Source: an uncultured Eubacteriales bacterium
GTDB lineage: Bacteria > Bacillota > Clostridia > Oscillospirales > CAG-272
Assembly: GCA_934486825.1 (NCBI GenBank)
Contig: CAKSQF010000001.1
Coordinates: 1 to 64,000 of the forward strand
Length of the DNA: 64,000 nucleotides
Reading direction: 5' to 3'
Within the stretch, counting starts at the first letter, position 1; each line of letters starts with the position of its first letter. The notes under the pieces were generated by a model. The model was not told the origin of the DNA and searched no databases. It was given only the letters and a program-made list of their open reading frames with translations. This document shows positions 51,560 to 60,961 of this stretch, one piece after another. The translations under genes and the position numbers were made by a program.

Positions 51560-52465
51560 TCAGACTAACTTCAGTATTCCGTTTTCCGGTCTGATCTCTG
51601 CCATATACGCCCTGCGCGTGTCGTCGTCCGAGGCGGGAGCACCTGCAACACGTGCATGATAGAACATGTAGTAGTGCCCGTTTTCGACGAGAACACTGTT
51701 ATGTCCCGTTCCCTCTTCACCGTCTCCCTTGCGTTTGAACGGGCAATAGGTGTTTTCATCGGGATATTTTTTGAATTTAAGGCTTGTAAGATCGTCGGTA
51801 TCGCCGTATGCGACCGAGTAGCCGATGAAATAATTTTCATTCATGTAGCAATTGCCCGAATACATGATGTAATGATAATTGCCGTCCCTGAAATAGAAAC
51901 CGCCTTCAATGGTGTGCCAGTGCTGACCTTTGAAAAATCTGTCACGCATGAAAATTTCTTCGTCAAGCGTCGCACGGACGACTACCTTCGGATCGTTTGC
52001 GGTCTGAGTCGGCGAAATCATTTTGTCGATTACGATAAGTGTTCCGGCGCGCGCCGCCTGATAATCGTTGATGCTGTAAATTATGTACAGACCTTCGCTG
52101 TTCTTTATGACATGCGGATCGATTGAAAACGGAACGGTAAGATTGCCGAGCAGAATAAATTCGCCGTCGGGACGGTCGCATACCGCCACACGGATCTGCT
52201 CCTTGTGAACATCAACCTCATTCTTTTCCATCGATGAGTAGTACATGTAGAAGAGCGAACCGTATTTTATAACCGAAGGAGCCCAGTATTCCTTTTCATG
52301 CTCGCTTTTTCTGCAAAATCCGCCGTATTGCCAGTCGGTCATGTTGTCGCTGATGTAGAGCTGTATTCCGTCCGCTCCGGTGGAATACATGTAATATCTG
52401 CCGCCGTCCGATATAACGTACGGATCGGGCTGAGATAGGTCTTTTCTGTCGATGTTAAGCTTCAT
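51560..52465 (-). CDS. GH43-family glycoside hydrolase
   Basis: 301 residues forming a single five-bladed beta-propeller. D14 (QPDPYVI) is the general base, D116 (SIDPHVI) the pKa modulator and E187 (HTIEGGF) the general acid. GH43 covers beta-xylosidase, alpha-L-arabinofuranosidase and endo-arabinanase. There is no signal peptide, so it acts inside on imported oligosaccharides, perhaps alongside the GH51 enzyme. ATG 52465 follows AGGAG; the open frame reaches 52594 without an SD. Confidence 0.88.
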   Translation of the reverse strand: MKLNIDRKDLSQPDPYVISDGGRYYMYSTGADGIQLYISDNMTDWQYGGFCRKSEHEKEYWAPSVIKYGSLFYMYYSSMEKNEVDVHKEQIRVAVCDRPDGEFILLGNLTVPFSIDPHVIKNSEGLYIIYSINDYQAARAGTLIVIDKMISPTQTANDPKVVVRATLDEEIFMRDRFFKGQHWHTIEGGFYFRDGNYHYIMYSGNCYMNENYFIGYSVAYGDTDDLTSLKFKKYPDENTYCPFKRKGDGEEGTGHNSVLVENGHYYMFYHARVAGAPASDDDTRRAYMAEIRPENGILKLV

Positions 52466-52626
52466 ATCGTTTGTTTGCTCCTGATAAATCTGTTTTGCGG
52501 TGCTACCGCTGTCGATTATATCATATTTTTTGAAATAATTCAATAGAAATGCCATTTTTTCGCCAGAATACTTGACATTCCGCCTGCATACCATAAAAAC
52601 ATGAGACAGTGAAAGGAGATATACAG

Positions 52627-53307
52627 TTGAAAAATCCGATAACGGGCAGATTTGCTTTCGAATACCGCAGATTTGCGGTGACCGTTACGAAGAAGGCGGC
52701 ATATTTTTTCAGGCAGTCCGCACCTGTTTTTCTCGCTCTCGCGCTGGTGTTTGTATGGTCGGCTGTCGTGTATAAAAAGTCGGCACCGAAGGCATCTGCC
52801 GCGGCTGTCAAAATGGCAAGAGGCGAGATCGTAAGAGCAATAACCGAAAGTGCAACCGAGGCGATAGCTTCGCTTGAGAGTACCGATTTCAACAGAATCA
52901 GCTATGGTGAAGACCGCACGATAGCGGCGGTTTCCGCAGATACGGTATCTGTTAATATTGCCGTCCGCAAGGTTCTCGATGCAGTAAACGAATCGGTGAA
53001 AAGGCTCGGAAATATATATGTGAGCCTGCCGATAGGTACGCTTGTCGGCGGTGATTATATGTCGGGAAGAGGTTTCCGACTCAGATTCCGTACCGAGCCG
53101 TACGTCTGCTTTACAACAGATGTAAACAGCGAGCTGTGCGAGGCGGGAATCAATCAGATAAGCCACAAAATAGTCCTGACGGTCATCGCCGATGTAACGC
53201 TTGTGTGCATGGGCTATAACGCAAACTTCATTGAATCTGTAAAAATACCGCTTTCCGAATCGGTAATAATAGGGAAAATCCCCGGCGGGATTATTGTGGA
53301 AAAATAA
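52627..53307 (+). CDS. yunB: Sporulation protein YunB
   Basis: About 226 residues. A hydrophobic N-terminal anchor (SAPVFLALALVFVWSAVVY) is followed by the YunB domain: DRTIAAVSADTVSVNIAVRKVL, VSLPIGTLVGGDYMSGRGFRL, CEAGINQISHKIVLTV and VKIPLSESVIIGKIPGGI. YunB is a sigma-E-dependent sporulation protein in Bacillus. A GTG at 52609 precedes the SD AAAGGAG; the TTG at 52627, seven bases after it, is the better start. Confidence 0.88.
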   Translation: MKNPITGRFAFEYRRFAVTVTKKAAYFFRQSAPVFLALALVFVWSAVVYKKSAPKASAAAVKMARGEIVRAITESATEAIASLESTDFNRISYGEDRTIAAVSADTVSVNIAVRKVLDAVNESVKRLGNIYVSLPIGTLVGGDYMSGRGFRLRFRTEPYVCFTTDVNSELCEAGINQISHKIVLTVIADVTLVCMGYNANFIESVKIPLSESVIIGKIPGGIIVEK

Positions 53308-53310
53308 ATT

Positions 53311-54039
53311 TCATATGACCGTTCCGCCGTTTATACCGAGAACCTGTCCGGTTATAAAGGATGCGGCGTCGGAGGCAAGCCAGAAAATGCTTTCGGCGAC
53401 GTCGGACGGAAGTCCGTTGCGACCGAGAGGGGTGTCTTCGGCAAGACCGCTAAGCGTTTCTGCTCCGAGATTTTCGGTCATGGCAGTTATAATTACTCCG
53501 GGACTCACACAGTTGACACGTATTCCGGACGGACCGACTTCCTTCGCAAGCGCCCTTGTCATGCCGATAAGTGCGGCTTTTGATGCCGAGTATATTACCT
53601 CACAGGATCCGCCGACCTCTCCCCACATTGATGATACATATATGATGCTTCCCGATTTGCGGTTTATCATGTCGCCGAGAAATTCTTTTGTAATTAGATA
53701 TGCCGAACGGACATTGCTGTCCATGATTCGGTCGTAATCTTCTTCGGAGGTGAGCTGAAAAAGATTCTGGTAAGCGACCCCGGCGCAGCATACCAGAATG
53801 TCGGGAACACCGACCGATTTTCTGAATTCGTTTGCCGCATTTGCGACCTGTTTTCCGTCGCGCAGATCGGCGGCAAGCAGCACTGCCTGTCCGCCCGCGT
53901 TTTTTACGGCATTTGCCGTTTCTTTTCCCGCACCGATGTTGCGGCACCCTATTCCGACTGTGTATCCGGCGTCGGCAAATCTGATTGCAGTCTCTCTGCC
54001 GATCCCGCCGGATGCTCCCGTAATCAAAACTGTTTTCAT
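53311..54039 (-). CDS. SDR oxidoreductase, FabG-like
   Basis: 242 residues. TGASGGIGRE at 7-16 binds NADPH, CCAGVAYQ replaces the usual NNAG, S136/S137 with Y150-x-x-x-K154 (YSASK) make the active site, and SPGVIITAM plus FITGQVLGINGGT are typical of 3-oxoacyl-ACP reductase-like SDRs. It stands alone, so a fatty-acid role is not proven. ATG 54039 follows GGGGAAA. The gene converges with yunB, ending four bases from it without a clear terminator. Confidence 0.88.
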   Translation of the reverse strand: MKTVLITGASGGIGRETAIRFADAGYTVGIGCRNIGAGKETANAVKNAGGQAVLLAADLRDGKQVANAANEFRKSVGVPDILVCCAGVAYQNLFQLTSEEDYDRIMDSNVRSAYLITKEFLGDMINRKSGSIIYVSSMWGEVGGSCEVIYSASKAALIGMTRALAKEVGPSGIRVNCVSPGVIITAMTENLGAETLSGLAEDTPLGRNGLPSDVAESIFWLASDAASFITGQVLGINGGTVI

Positions 54040-54136
54040 GTTTTTTCCCCATAAATAATATAGTAAGATTCTATCACATCCCGTGCATGTTGTCAAGTAA
54101 CCGCATGACAAAACGGGGTGTGATTTTGTCGTGCGG

Positions 54137-54709
54137 TTATTTCATGAAAACCGATAAAAGTAACCAGAACGAGAACAGGAAAAGGGAGATTCCCGACCCG
54201 GTAAAAAGGAGAAAATATATCGCCGCAATCCACGCACAAAGCAGTACGACAGCTGACAGTATTTTTGTGTATCGTCCGGCGGTTTCTTCGTCATGATTTA
54301 TAAGTATGAGCGATTCTATTGCCCTGCCGCCGTCAAGCGAGCTGACCGGTAAAAGATTCAGAAGCCCGAATGACAGATTCTGAAAAGCAAAAAGTGACAG
54401 GGGATTATCGCGCGCGGACAGGCAGGGAAGAAAGGCGAGCGCGAAAACAAAATTCGAAGCGGGTCCTGATATGTATACGAAAAAATCACTCATGTATGAC
54501 GAAATGAGCCGTGAACGCCTTATGACAAGTCCGAAAGGAGTGATGTCGATCCTGCTGATTTTTCCGCCGGTAATGCCGATGGCGACGATATGTCCCGCCT
54601 CGTGAATCAGAATTGCGGCGAATATCATCAGTGTGTTGTATGTCGGATGCAGGATAGTATAAAGAATAATGCACAGAAGTGCGGTAAAGGAAAAACGAAC
54701 TGTCGGCAT
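54137..54709 (-). CDS. M50-family intramembrane metalloprotease
   Basis: 190 residues with four to five membrane segments. IHEAGHIV (H36, E37, H40) and NLLPVSSLDGGRAIE supply the zinc-binding site, in the SpoIVFB-like arrangement of site-2 proteases. It lacks a CBS domain. In a spore former it could be SpoIVFB-like and cleave a sigma precursor, but the context (SDR and radC) gives no support. Confidence 0.85.
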   Translation of the reverse strand: MPTVRFSFTALLCIILYTILHPTYNTLMIFAAILIHEAGHIVAIGITGGKISRIDITPFGLVIRRSRLISSYMSDFFVYISGPASNFVFALAFLPCLSARDNPLSLFAFQNLSFGLLNLLPVSSLDGGRAIESLILINHDEETAGRYTKILSAVVLLCAWIAAIYFLLFTGSGISLFLFSFWLLLSVFMK

Positions 54710-54810
54710 GACCGTAAAAACCGCCTTATGTCAGATATAACAATTGTATGAATTTTTAAGAAAAAATATAATGTATTTTATACATGTAAATGTTTTTGAG
54801 CCGAATACAG

Positions 54811-54839
54811 TTGACTCACGGCTGTAAATGTGCTATAAT
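54811..54839 (+). promoter_or_regulatory. Promoter of radC-cotH
   Basis: TTGACT (54811-54816), 17-base spacer, TATAAT (54834-54839). The start site should fall at about 54845. Confidence 0.8.
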
Positions 54840-54844
54840 AAAGA

Positions 54845-54909
54845 CCGAAAAGTCAAGCATGCGATCAGCCTGCGCGACTTGCTCGCGCAGATATTTTTGA
54901 CTTTCGGAG
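54845..54909 (+). promoter_or_regulatory. Structured radC leader touching the SD
   Basis: The whole predicted leader can fold into one structure. An outer stem pairs 54845-54856 with 54897-54907 (one bulge), and an inner 7-bp hairpin is 54870-54876 with 54884-54890. The 3' side of the outer stem includes the first two G of the SD GGAGAG. It may tune translation of radC. Confidence 0.5.
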
Positions 54910-54916
54910 AGAGAAT

Positions 54917-55627
54917 ATGTCTGAAAAAGTTCCAAATATACATGAAAAGCACAGAGAAAGAATGTTTTCAAAATACATGAGTGCGTCGTCCGATTCTTTT
55001 CCGGATCACGAGCTTCTTGAGATTTTGCTGTTTTACAGTCGCCCGAGAGTGAACACAAACGATATTGCACATAACCTTATCAATAAGTTCGGATCGTTTA
55101 CCGCTGTTTTCGAAGCAAGCGTCGAAGATATTGCACAGGTGGACGGAATGGGAGAGAAAAGTGCCATTCTTGTTAAGCTTGTCTTTGACATAATGAGAAG
55201 GTACGATCTTGCAAGAATAAAAAAGGCTGAAAATTTTGTCGATAAAAGAACTGCCGGGGAGTATCTTGCTTCAAGATTTGCATATACGGTAAAAGAAAAA
55301 CTGATTATATTGCTGCTGGACAATGACTGTTCGATGATAGATTGCAAGGTCGTTGAAGAGGGGACTGTCAATTGTGTCGATACAAACTTCAGAAAAATTA
55401 TCAATCTGATTTGTTCAGCCAACGCGTCTTCAATATATATTGCCCATAATCACCCGGGCGGAGCGGCAAAGCCGTCGGATGAGGATCTGGCTTTTACATA
55501 TGAGCTGAGGGAATTGTGCAGGAATATCGGCGTGACCGTCAATGACCATTTTGTCGTTGCAAACGGAGAGTATACGTCTGTTATCGATTATATGGAGAAA
55601 GTGCGATACGAATCGCTCGGATTATGA
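54917..55627 (+). CDS. radC: RadC family JAB-domain protein
   Basis: 236 residues. The N-terminal helix-hairpin-helix segment (VEDIAQVDGMGEKSAILV) is followed by the JAB/MPN-like domain, whose metal motif is IAHNHPGGAAKPSDED (H177, H179, D190). The long-supposed role in DNA repair has been withdrawn, and the true function is uncertain. Its final ATGA overlaps the cotH start by four bases, so the two are co-translated. Confidence 0.9.
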   Translation: MSEKVPNIHEKHRERMFSKYMSASSDSFPDHELLEILLFYSRPRVNTNDIAHNLINKFGSFTAVFEASVEDIAQVDGMGEKSAILVKLVFDIMRRYDLARIKKAENFVDKRTAGEYLASRFAYTVKEKLIILLLDNDCSMIDCKVVEEGTVNCVDTNFRKIINLICSANASSIYIAHNHPGGAAKPSDEDLAFTYELRELCRNIGVTVNDHFVVANGEYTSVIDYMEKVRYESLGL

Positions 55628-58260
55628 AATTTGTTTATTTAGCCATTGCGACATTTTTGCTGGCAGTGTCGATGATTCTGCCCGGATGTACGGTTTCGGA
55701 CCGTAATAACGGAACCTTCACCGAGGGGCAGACGTCTGTTCTGCCGCCGATCACCGAAAATGAAATATGTCTGAACGGAAAAGCATTGTACGCCGAAAAG
55801 AGCGGGTTCGAAAATGGTATTGCCGTTGATCCCGACAAAGTCAACAGCCTTGTGCTTACAAATAACGGATATACCGAAATGAAGGCGATTGTTGTTTTCT
55901 CGTCGGAAATAACCTTTCTGTCGGACGGCACCGTACCGTTCGGCAAAAACGGAATATGCCTGTCGGCACTTCCGGGTGAGAAAGCCGCGGCTGAGTTCAG
56001 AGCAGGTGCGGGACATGTCTCGGTTGCGTATTTTTCAAAGGACGGTATTTCAGCAGCCTTTGCCTGTGATTATGCGGGATTTGAACTTGCTCTGTCAGAC
56101 CGATCGTTCGGCTATAATATTGTTACGGCGGCGGCGATCCGAACGGATAAGCAGCTTGATATAACAAGACCGTGCAGAATAACCGTAGACGGCGGGAGCC
56201 TCTGTGTAGCCGATACCGTCTATGTCTGCTACGACGACAGCGAAGGCTTTGAAATTGTATGTTCCGATACGGGCATAGTCGATTTTGATGCCTTCTTTGC
56301 GGATACGCCTAAGGCAGAACTTGTGCTTCCGGAGAAACTTGCGGAAAAACTGTTCCCGAAGTCATATTATCTGCGTGCAAAGACAATAAACGGGGAAGAG
56401 CTGCGCAGTAATTATAAGGAAATCGTTTCGGATAAGGCGCTTGCCGACCTCGTTGACGACTCGCGGCTTCCGAGGCTTATCGAAGGAGATACACTGTATT
56501 TTTCGGAGGGAAGCCGGATATCGGACGGGCACAGGATAACCGCTCCGGTTGATTTCGTGTTTGATGACGAAAGCGTAATCGACGGTAAAATATCTGTCGG
56601 AAGTTCGGATGAGTGTATGATTACACTCAAAGCATCCGGGAAATTTGCAAGCAGTCCGCCTATTGTCGTTGATTCCGACCGTGTTGACGTCGTGTGGAAT
56701 GATTGCGGGCTGAATATATATGAGATTTGCAGACTTTGGAATTTCCGCACGGTTAACGGCAGACGTTATTCGGACGGACAGCTCGGCGGTGATTCGGACG
56801 CAAGCGACCCGGATGTCAGAATGTTGCAGGGTAAGAATAATATTGCCGAGGATATACAGTGGATATCCGACGGATATCTGCTGCGTGCCCGGATAAGCTG
56901 TGTCGCCGATCCGTCGGCGCTCGGGCAGGCAGTCCTTTCGCTCGGATGTAAGAACGGAAGCGTAAGCTGCGGTGACAGCGTCAATCTGCTTGATCCGCTC
57001 GGAGTGAGCCTGACGCTTACCGATAAAAACGGTAAAAGCTCAAAATATCTTATCGTTACCGAATATGTTCCGACGAAATTGCCGGTTATAGTCATAAACA
57101 CGGAGGTTTCCTCCGGTATGATCCCCCGTGACGAGTATGTCAACGGAACGATAAGAATAAACTGCGATTATGCAGACGGTTTTTCGGGTATCGGAACGTC
57201 GTCGATTCAGATACGCGGACGCGGTAATTCGACATGGAAATGGGAGAAGAAGCCGTATAAGATCAAATTTGATAAAAAGACATCGGTTCTCGGACTGGAA
57301 AAGGCAAAGAAGTGGGTTCTGCTCGCAAATTATTCGGATAAATCGCTTATAAGAAACACGCTTGCTTTTTCTGCCGCAGCCTTCCTTTCGGGGATGAAAT
57401 ATGCGCCGACCCAGTATCCGGTTGATCTTTTTCTGAACGGCAGGTATGTCGGGGTGTACAGTATAGGTGAGCAGATCGAAGCAAAAAAGGGAAGAGTGGA
57501 GCTTGCGGATAACGGTACCGACCCCGATACCGGGTATCTGATCGAACTCGGCGGAACGTCGGCGGGGGATGTCTGGGATGTTACCTGCTTTTTTACGGAA
57601 CTGAGCAAGTACGCAAAAATAAAGGCGCCCGATGAATCAACGCTGACTGTCGAACAGGTTGCGTATATAAAAGAATATTTTACAAAAGCCGAGGAAGCCA
57701 TAATAGCCGGGTCGGGGTACGAGGAGTATATCGATATTGATGCGCTTATCGATTGGTTCCTGCTTCATGAGCTTTCGTATAACCTTGATTCAAGCTTCAG
57801 AAGAAGCTGCTATATAACAAAGGATGCCGGCGGAAAGCTGACAATGGGTCCCGCGTGGGACTTTGACCTTGCATTCGGTAACTTCACACGGGATAAGCTT
57901 AACGGAAAAGGCTGGGCATGCCTTTACGATAACGGAGGCTATCTGTGGCCAAACTGGATGACCTATCTGCTGTCTGACCGGGCATTTATTTCGAAGCTGT
58001 CGGCAAGATGGGAGGAAATAGGCGAGCCGCTCGTCGAATACCTGTTTTCCGAGATAGACAGACTCTACGAGCTGGTGTCGCCGTCCGCAAAATATAATTT
58101 TAAGGTCTGGAATATACTCAACAGAAAAGTCGGATATCAACCGTATGTCCATGTGAAATATAATACATATGAGCTTCAGATGACCTTTCTTAAGGAATAT
58201 ATAACAAAACGCGCGGCATGGATGACCGAAAACGTATCGGTGGTCGTAAACAAAAAATGA
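55624..58260 (+). CDS. CotH kinase-family lipoprotein
   Basis: 878 residues. The lipobox is MILPGC, so the protein is lipid-anchored. The first 480 residues are beta-rich and repetitive, of unknown family, perhaps for surface binding. The CotH domain follows: IQIRGRGNSTWKWEKKPYKIKF, WVLLANYSDKSLIRNTLAF, LFLNGRYVGVYSIGEQIE, and the metal-binding GPAWDFDLAFGN. In Bacillus CotH phosphorylates spore-coat proteins, but many CotH lipoproteins of gut Clostridia act on the cell surface. It is fused translationally to radC. Confidence 0.9.
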   Translation: MKFVYLAIATFLLAVSMILPGCTVSDRNNGTFTEGQTSVLPPITENEICLNGKALYAEKSGFENGIAVDPDKVNSLVLTNNGYTEMKAIVVFSSEITFLSDGTVPFGKNGICLSALPGEKAAAEFRAGAGHVSVAYFSKDGISAAFACDYAGFELALSDRSFGYNIVTAAAIRTDKQLDITRPCRITVDGGSLCVADTVYVCYDDSEGFEIVCSDTGIVDFDAFFADTPKAELVLPEKLAEKLFPKSYYLRAKTINGEELRSNYKEIVSDKALADLVDDSRLPRLIEGDTLYFSEGSRISDGHRITAPVDFVFDDESVIDGKISVGSSDECMITLKASGKFASSPPIVVDSDRVDVVWNDCGLNIYEICRLWNFRTVNGRRYSDGQLGGDSDASDPDVRMLQGKNNIAEDIQWISDGYLLRARISCVADPSALGQAVLSLGCKNGSVSCGDSVNLLDPLGVSLTLTDKNGKSSKYLIVTEYVPTKLPVIVINTEVSSGMIPRDEYVNGTIRINCDYADGFSGIGTSSIQIRGRGNSTWKWEKKPYKIKFDKKTSVLGLEKAKKWVLLANYSDKSLIRNTLAFSAAAFLSGMKYAPTQYPVDLFLNGRYVGVYSIGEQIEAKKGRVELADNGTDPDTGYLIELGGTSAGDVWDVTCFFTELSKYAKIKAPDESTLTVEQVAYIKEYFTKAEEAIIAGSGYEEYIDIDALIDWFLLHELSYNLDSSFRRSCYITKDAGGKLTMGPAWDFDLAFGNFTRDKLNGKGWACLYDNGGYLWPNWMTYLLSDRAFISKLSARWEEIGEPLVEYLFSEIDRLYELVSPSAKYNFKVWNILNRKVGYQPYVHVKYNTYELQMTFLKEYITKRAAWMTENVSVVVNKK

Positions 58261-58261
58261 T

Positions 58262-58299
58262 AAAAAGCAGAGACAGATCTGAACCTGTCTCTGCTTTTT
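58262..58299. terminator. Terminator between cotH-like gene and cysK
   Basis: A perfect 15-bp stem (58262-58276 with 58285-58299) with A-run and T-run arms. It lies between two convergent genes. Confidence 0.9.
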
Positions 58300-58310
58300 G
58301 AATTTGCCTG

Positions 58311-59243
58311 TCAGTCTGCGAACAACGCTGTCGAAAGATACCTGTCACCCGTGTCCGGGAAGAGGACAACTATTCTTTTTCCCTCGTTTTCGGGACGCTT
58401 TGCAAGAAGTATCGCGGCATGAAGCGCGGCGCCCGATGATATGCCGACGAGAACTCCTTCTTTCTTTCCGATAAGACGTCCCGCCGCGAATGCATCATCA
58501 TTCTCTACCGGGATAATTTCGTCGTATACCGATGTGTCAAGTATCTCGGGAACGAATCCTGCTCCGATGCCCTGTATTTTGTGCGGACCGGCAGCTTTGC
58601 CCGAAAGGACAGCCGACGATGCGGGTTCGACCGCGACTACCTTTATATCGGCATCCTTTTCTTTGAGATAACGCCCGGTTCCGGTTATTGTGCCGCCCGT
58701 ACCGACACCCGCAACGAAAAAGTCAAGCTTTCCGTCGGTGTCGGTCCATATTTCGGGTCCGGTCGTCTCATAGTGCGCCTTCGGGTTTGCGGGATTGACA
58801 AACTGCCCCGGTATGAAGCTGTTTTCAATCGAAGCGGCAAGCTCGTTGGCTTTTGCGATTGCTCCCGACATTCCTTTTGAACCTTCCGACAGTACAAGCT
58901 CGGCTCCGTAAGCCTTCATGAGCTGCCTGCGCTCGACCGACATGCTGTCGGGCATCACGATTATAAGTCTGTATCCGCGCGCCGCCGCGACCGATGCAAG
59001 ACCGATACCGGTATTTCCGCTTGTCGGTTCAATTATTACCGATCCGCTTTTGAGTCTGCCGCTTCTTTCGGCATCGTCAAGCATCGCCTTTGCAACACGA
59101 TCCTTGACCGAGCCTGCGGGATTCAGAAATTCAAGCTTGGCAATTATTTTTGCCTTAAGTCCCAGTTCTTTTTCTATGTGAGTGAGCTCAAGCAGAGGTG
59201 TTTTTCCGATAAGCTCATCCGCCGATTTGTGTATTGCTGACAT
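58311..59243 (-). CDS. cysK: Cysteine synthase A
   Basis: 310 residues. LEFLNPAGSVKDRVA holds the pyridoxal phosphate lysine K47, PTSGNTGIGLASVAAARGY binds the cofactor phosphate and substrate, and VAGVGTGGTITGTGRYLKE is conserved. It makes cysteine from O-acetylserine and sulfide. ATG 59243 follows AAAGGAGG. A strong promoter with an inverted-repeat operator drives it, with no other cysteine gene nearby. Confidence 0.96.
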   Translation of the reverse strand: MSAIHKSADELIGKTPLLELTHIEKELGLKAKIIAKLEFLNPAGSVKDRVAKAMLDDAERSGRLKSGSVIIEPTSGNTGIGLASVAAARGYRLIIVMPDSMSVERRQLMKAYGAELVLSEGSKGMSGAIAKANELAASIENSFIPGQFVNPANPKAHYETTGPEIWTDTDGKLDFFVAGVGTGGTITGTGRYLKEKDADIKVVAVEPASSAVLSGKAAGPHKIQGIGAGFVPEILDTSVYDEIIPVENDDAFAAGRLIGKKEGVLVGISSGAALHAAILLAKRPENEGKRIVVLFPDTGDRYLSTALFAD

Positions 59244-59259
59244 ATTGTATCCTCCTTTG

Positions 59260-59313
59260 CAATAACCTATCAACTTGATAGGTTATTGTAGCATGTAGTG
59301 ATTGTTTTGTCAA
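59260..59313 (-). promoter_or_regulatory. cysK promoter with inverted-repeat operator
   Basis: Leftward TTGACA (59313-59308), 17-base spacer, TACAAT (59290-59285). A perfect inverted repeat of 14 bp per arm with a one-base centre (59260-59273, 59274, 59275-59288) overlaps the -10 and start site. AACCTATCAA half-sites resemble those of Rrf2-family regulators such as CymR/IscR, which control cysteine or Fe-S genes. Confidence 0.75.
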
Positions 59314-59379
59314 TGACTTTTTAAAAATTTTTTATTTTTGACGAAAAAAACGACTTTTGTAAAAAAAATTTGCTCCCAC

Positions 59380-59408
59380 TTGACTTTTTTCCGAAAATAT
59401 GATACAAT
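59380..59408 (+). promoter_or_regulatory. Promoter of icd
   Basis: TTGACT (59380-59385), 17-base spacer, TACAAT (59403-59408). Confidence 0.75.
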
Positions 59409-59436
59409 GCTGAAATAAAAATAACGGAGAACAGAT

Positions 59437-60663
59437 ATGAAGAAAATAGAAATGAAGACCCCGCTCGTCGAGATGGACGGGGATGAGATGACAAGAGTCA
59501 TCTGGAAAATGATAAAGGATATACTGATAAACCCGTATGTCAGGCTGAAATCGGAATATTACGATCTCGGACTTGAAAACCGTAACGCAACGGCTGACAG
59601 GGTAACGGTCGAAAGCGCGATAGCGACGAAAAAATACGGCGTTGCCGTGAAATGCGCAACGATTACGCCGAACGCCGCGAGAATGACCGAGTATAATCTC
59701 AGCGAAATGTGGAAGTCGCCCAACGGAACAATAAGGGCAATGCTTGACGGTACCGTTTTCCGCGCACCGATAATCGTAAATGGGGTAACTCCGTATATCC
59801 CGAGCTGGAAAAAACCGATAACAATAGCAAGGCACGCTTACGGAGACGTTTATAAAAACTCTGAACTTGCTGTTCCTGCCGGATCAAAGTGCGAGCTTGT
59901 ATGTACCGACAAAAACGGGAAGGAAACCAGAAAGCTTATACACGATTTCGACGGTAACGGGGTAATACAGGGAATACATAATACCGATCGGTCAATCGAA
60001 AGCTTTGCAAGGAGCTGCTTCAATTACGCTCTCGATACAAAGCAGGATCTCTGGTTCTCAACAAAGGATACCATATCCAAAATATACGACCACAGATTCA
60101 AGGATATTTTTGCCGATCTGTACGAAAATGAATATAAGGAACGCTTTGAGAAGGCGGGAATAACATATTTCTATACACTGATAGACGATGCGGTCGCACG
60201 TGTGGTACGCTCGGATGGCGGATTTATATGGGCACTGAAAAATTATGACGGCGATGTAATGTCGGACATGATAGCAACCGCATACGGCTCGCTTGCAATG
60301 ATGACATCGGTACTTGTTTCTCCCGACGGGGTATATGAGTATGAGGCGGCTCACGGAACCGTTCAGCGCCACTATTATAAGCATCTGAAGGGTGAAAAGA
60401 CATCTACAAACAGCGTTGCGACCATATTCGCATGGAGCGGAGCGCTGAAGAAGCGCGGTGAGCTGGACGACCTTTGTGAGCTTGTGACCTTCGGTGAAAA
60501 ACTTGAGGCTGCAACCGTCAAAACGATCGAAAGCGGATACATGACCGGTGATCTTGCCGCAATCTCAAAGCTCGATAATATCAAAAAGCTTGATACCGAG
60601 GAGTTTTTGCATGCGGTTGCCGAAACTCTTGAAGGTCTGCTCCGAACCGACGATATTATTTGA
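59437..60663 (+). CDS. icd: NADP-dependent isocitrate dehydrogenase, type II
   Basis: 408 residues of the eukaryote-like homodimeric IDH branch. PLVEMDGDEMTRVIW starts the protein, KSPNGTIRAMLDGTVFRAPI binds isocitrate, and RHAYGDVYKN, LIDDAVARVV, YDGDVMSDMIA and AAHGTVQRHYYKH are diagnostic. It turns isocitrate into 2-oxoglutarate for glutamate synthesis. It is monocistronic; the T-box of thrS follows. ATG 59437 follows a CGGAG SD. Confidence 0.95.
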   Translation: MKKIEMKTPLVEMDGDEMTRVIWKMIKDILINPYVRLKSEYYDLGLENRNATADRVTVESAIATKKYGVAVKCATITPNAARMTEYNLSEMWKSPNGTIRAMLDGTVFRAPIIVNGVTPYIPSWKKPITIARHAYGDVYKNSELAVPAGSKCELVCTDKNGKETRKLIHDFDGNGVIQGIHNTDRSIESFARSCFNYALDTKQDLWFSTKDTISKIYDHRFKDIFADLYENEYKERFEKAGITYFYTLIDDAVARVVRSDGGFIWALKNYDGDVMSDMIATAYGSLAMMTSVLVSPDGVYEYEAAHGTVQRHYYKHLKGEKTSTNSVATIFAWSGALKKRGELDDLCELVTFGEKLEAATVKTIESGYMTGDLAAISKLDNIKKLDTEEFLHAVAETLEGLLRTDDII

Positions 60664-60671
60664 AAAAACAC

Positions 60672-60930
60672 TTGACAAAATCGATTTTTGTATTATAATA
60701 TCATATAAGTATAGTTCTTGATACCGTACTTTTCCCGAAGGACATGACAATCGGATACTTCGTCCGCAGAGAGTGATCGTTTGCTGAAAGATCACGTCGG
60801 AGCCCGCTGTTGTTACCACCGTCGGATGAACGCGCAAAAAAATAAAAAAAGTTAAAAGCTCGGGTGGAACCGTGCGGATTGTTGATGATATCGCACCCCG
60901 ACATGCATAAATGCATGTCGGGGTGCTTTT
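60672..60930 (+). ncRNA. Threonyl T-box leader with promoter and terminator
   Basis: A promoter (TTGACA 60672-60677, 16 bases, TATAAT 60694-60699) is followed by a T-box leader. The stem I motif GCAGAGAG is at about 60765-60775, the specifier is ACC (60815-60820, Thr codon), and the antiterminator T-box is GGGTGGAACCGTGCGG at 60862-60877. A terminator with a perfect 16-bp stem (60893-60908 with 60911-60926) and a T-run ends it. Uncharged tRNA-Thr should promote thrS transcription. Confidence 0.93.
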
Positions 60931-60961
60931 GATTAAAATGTGAAATCAGGAGGAAAACAAA

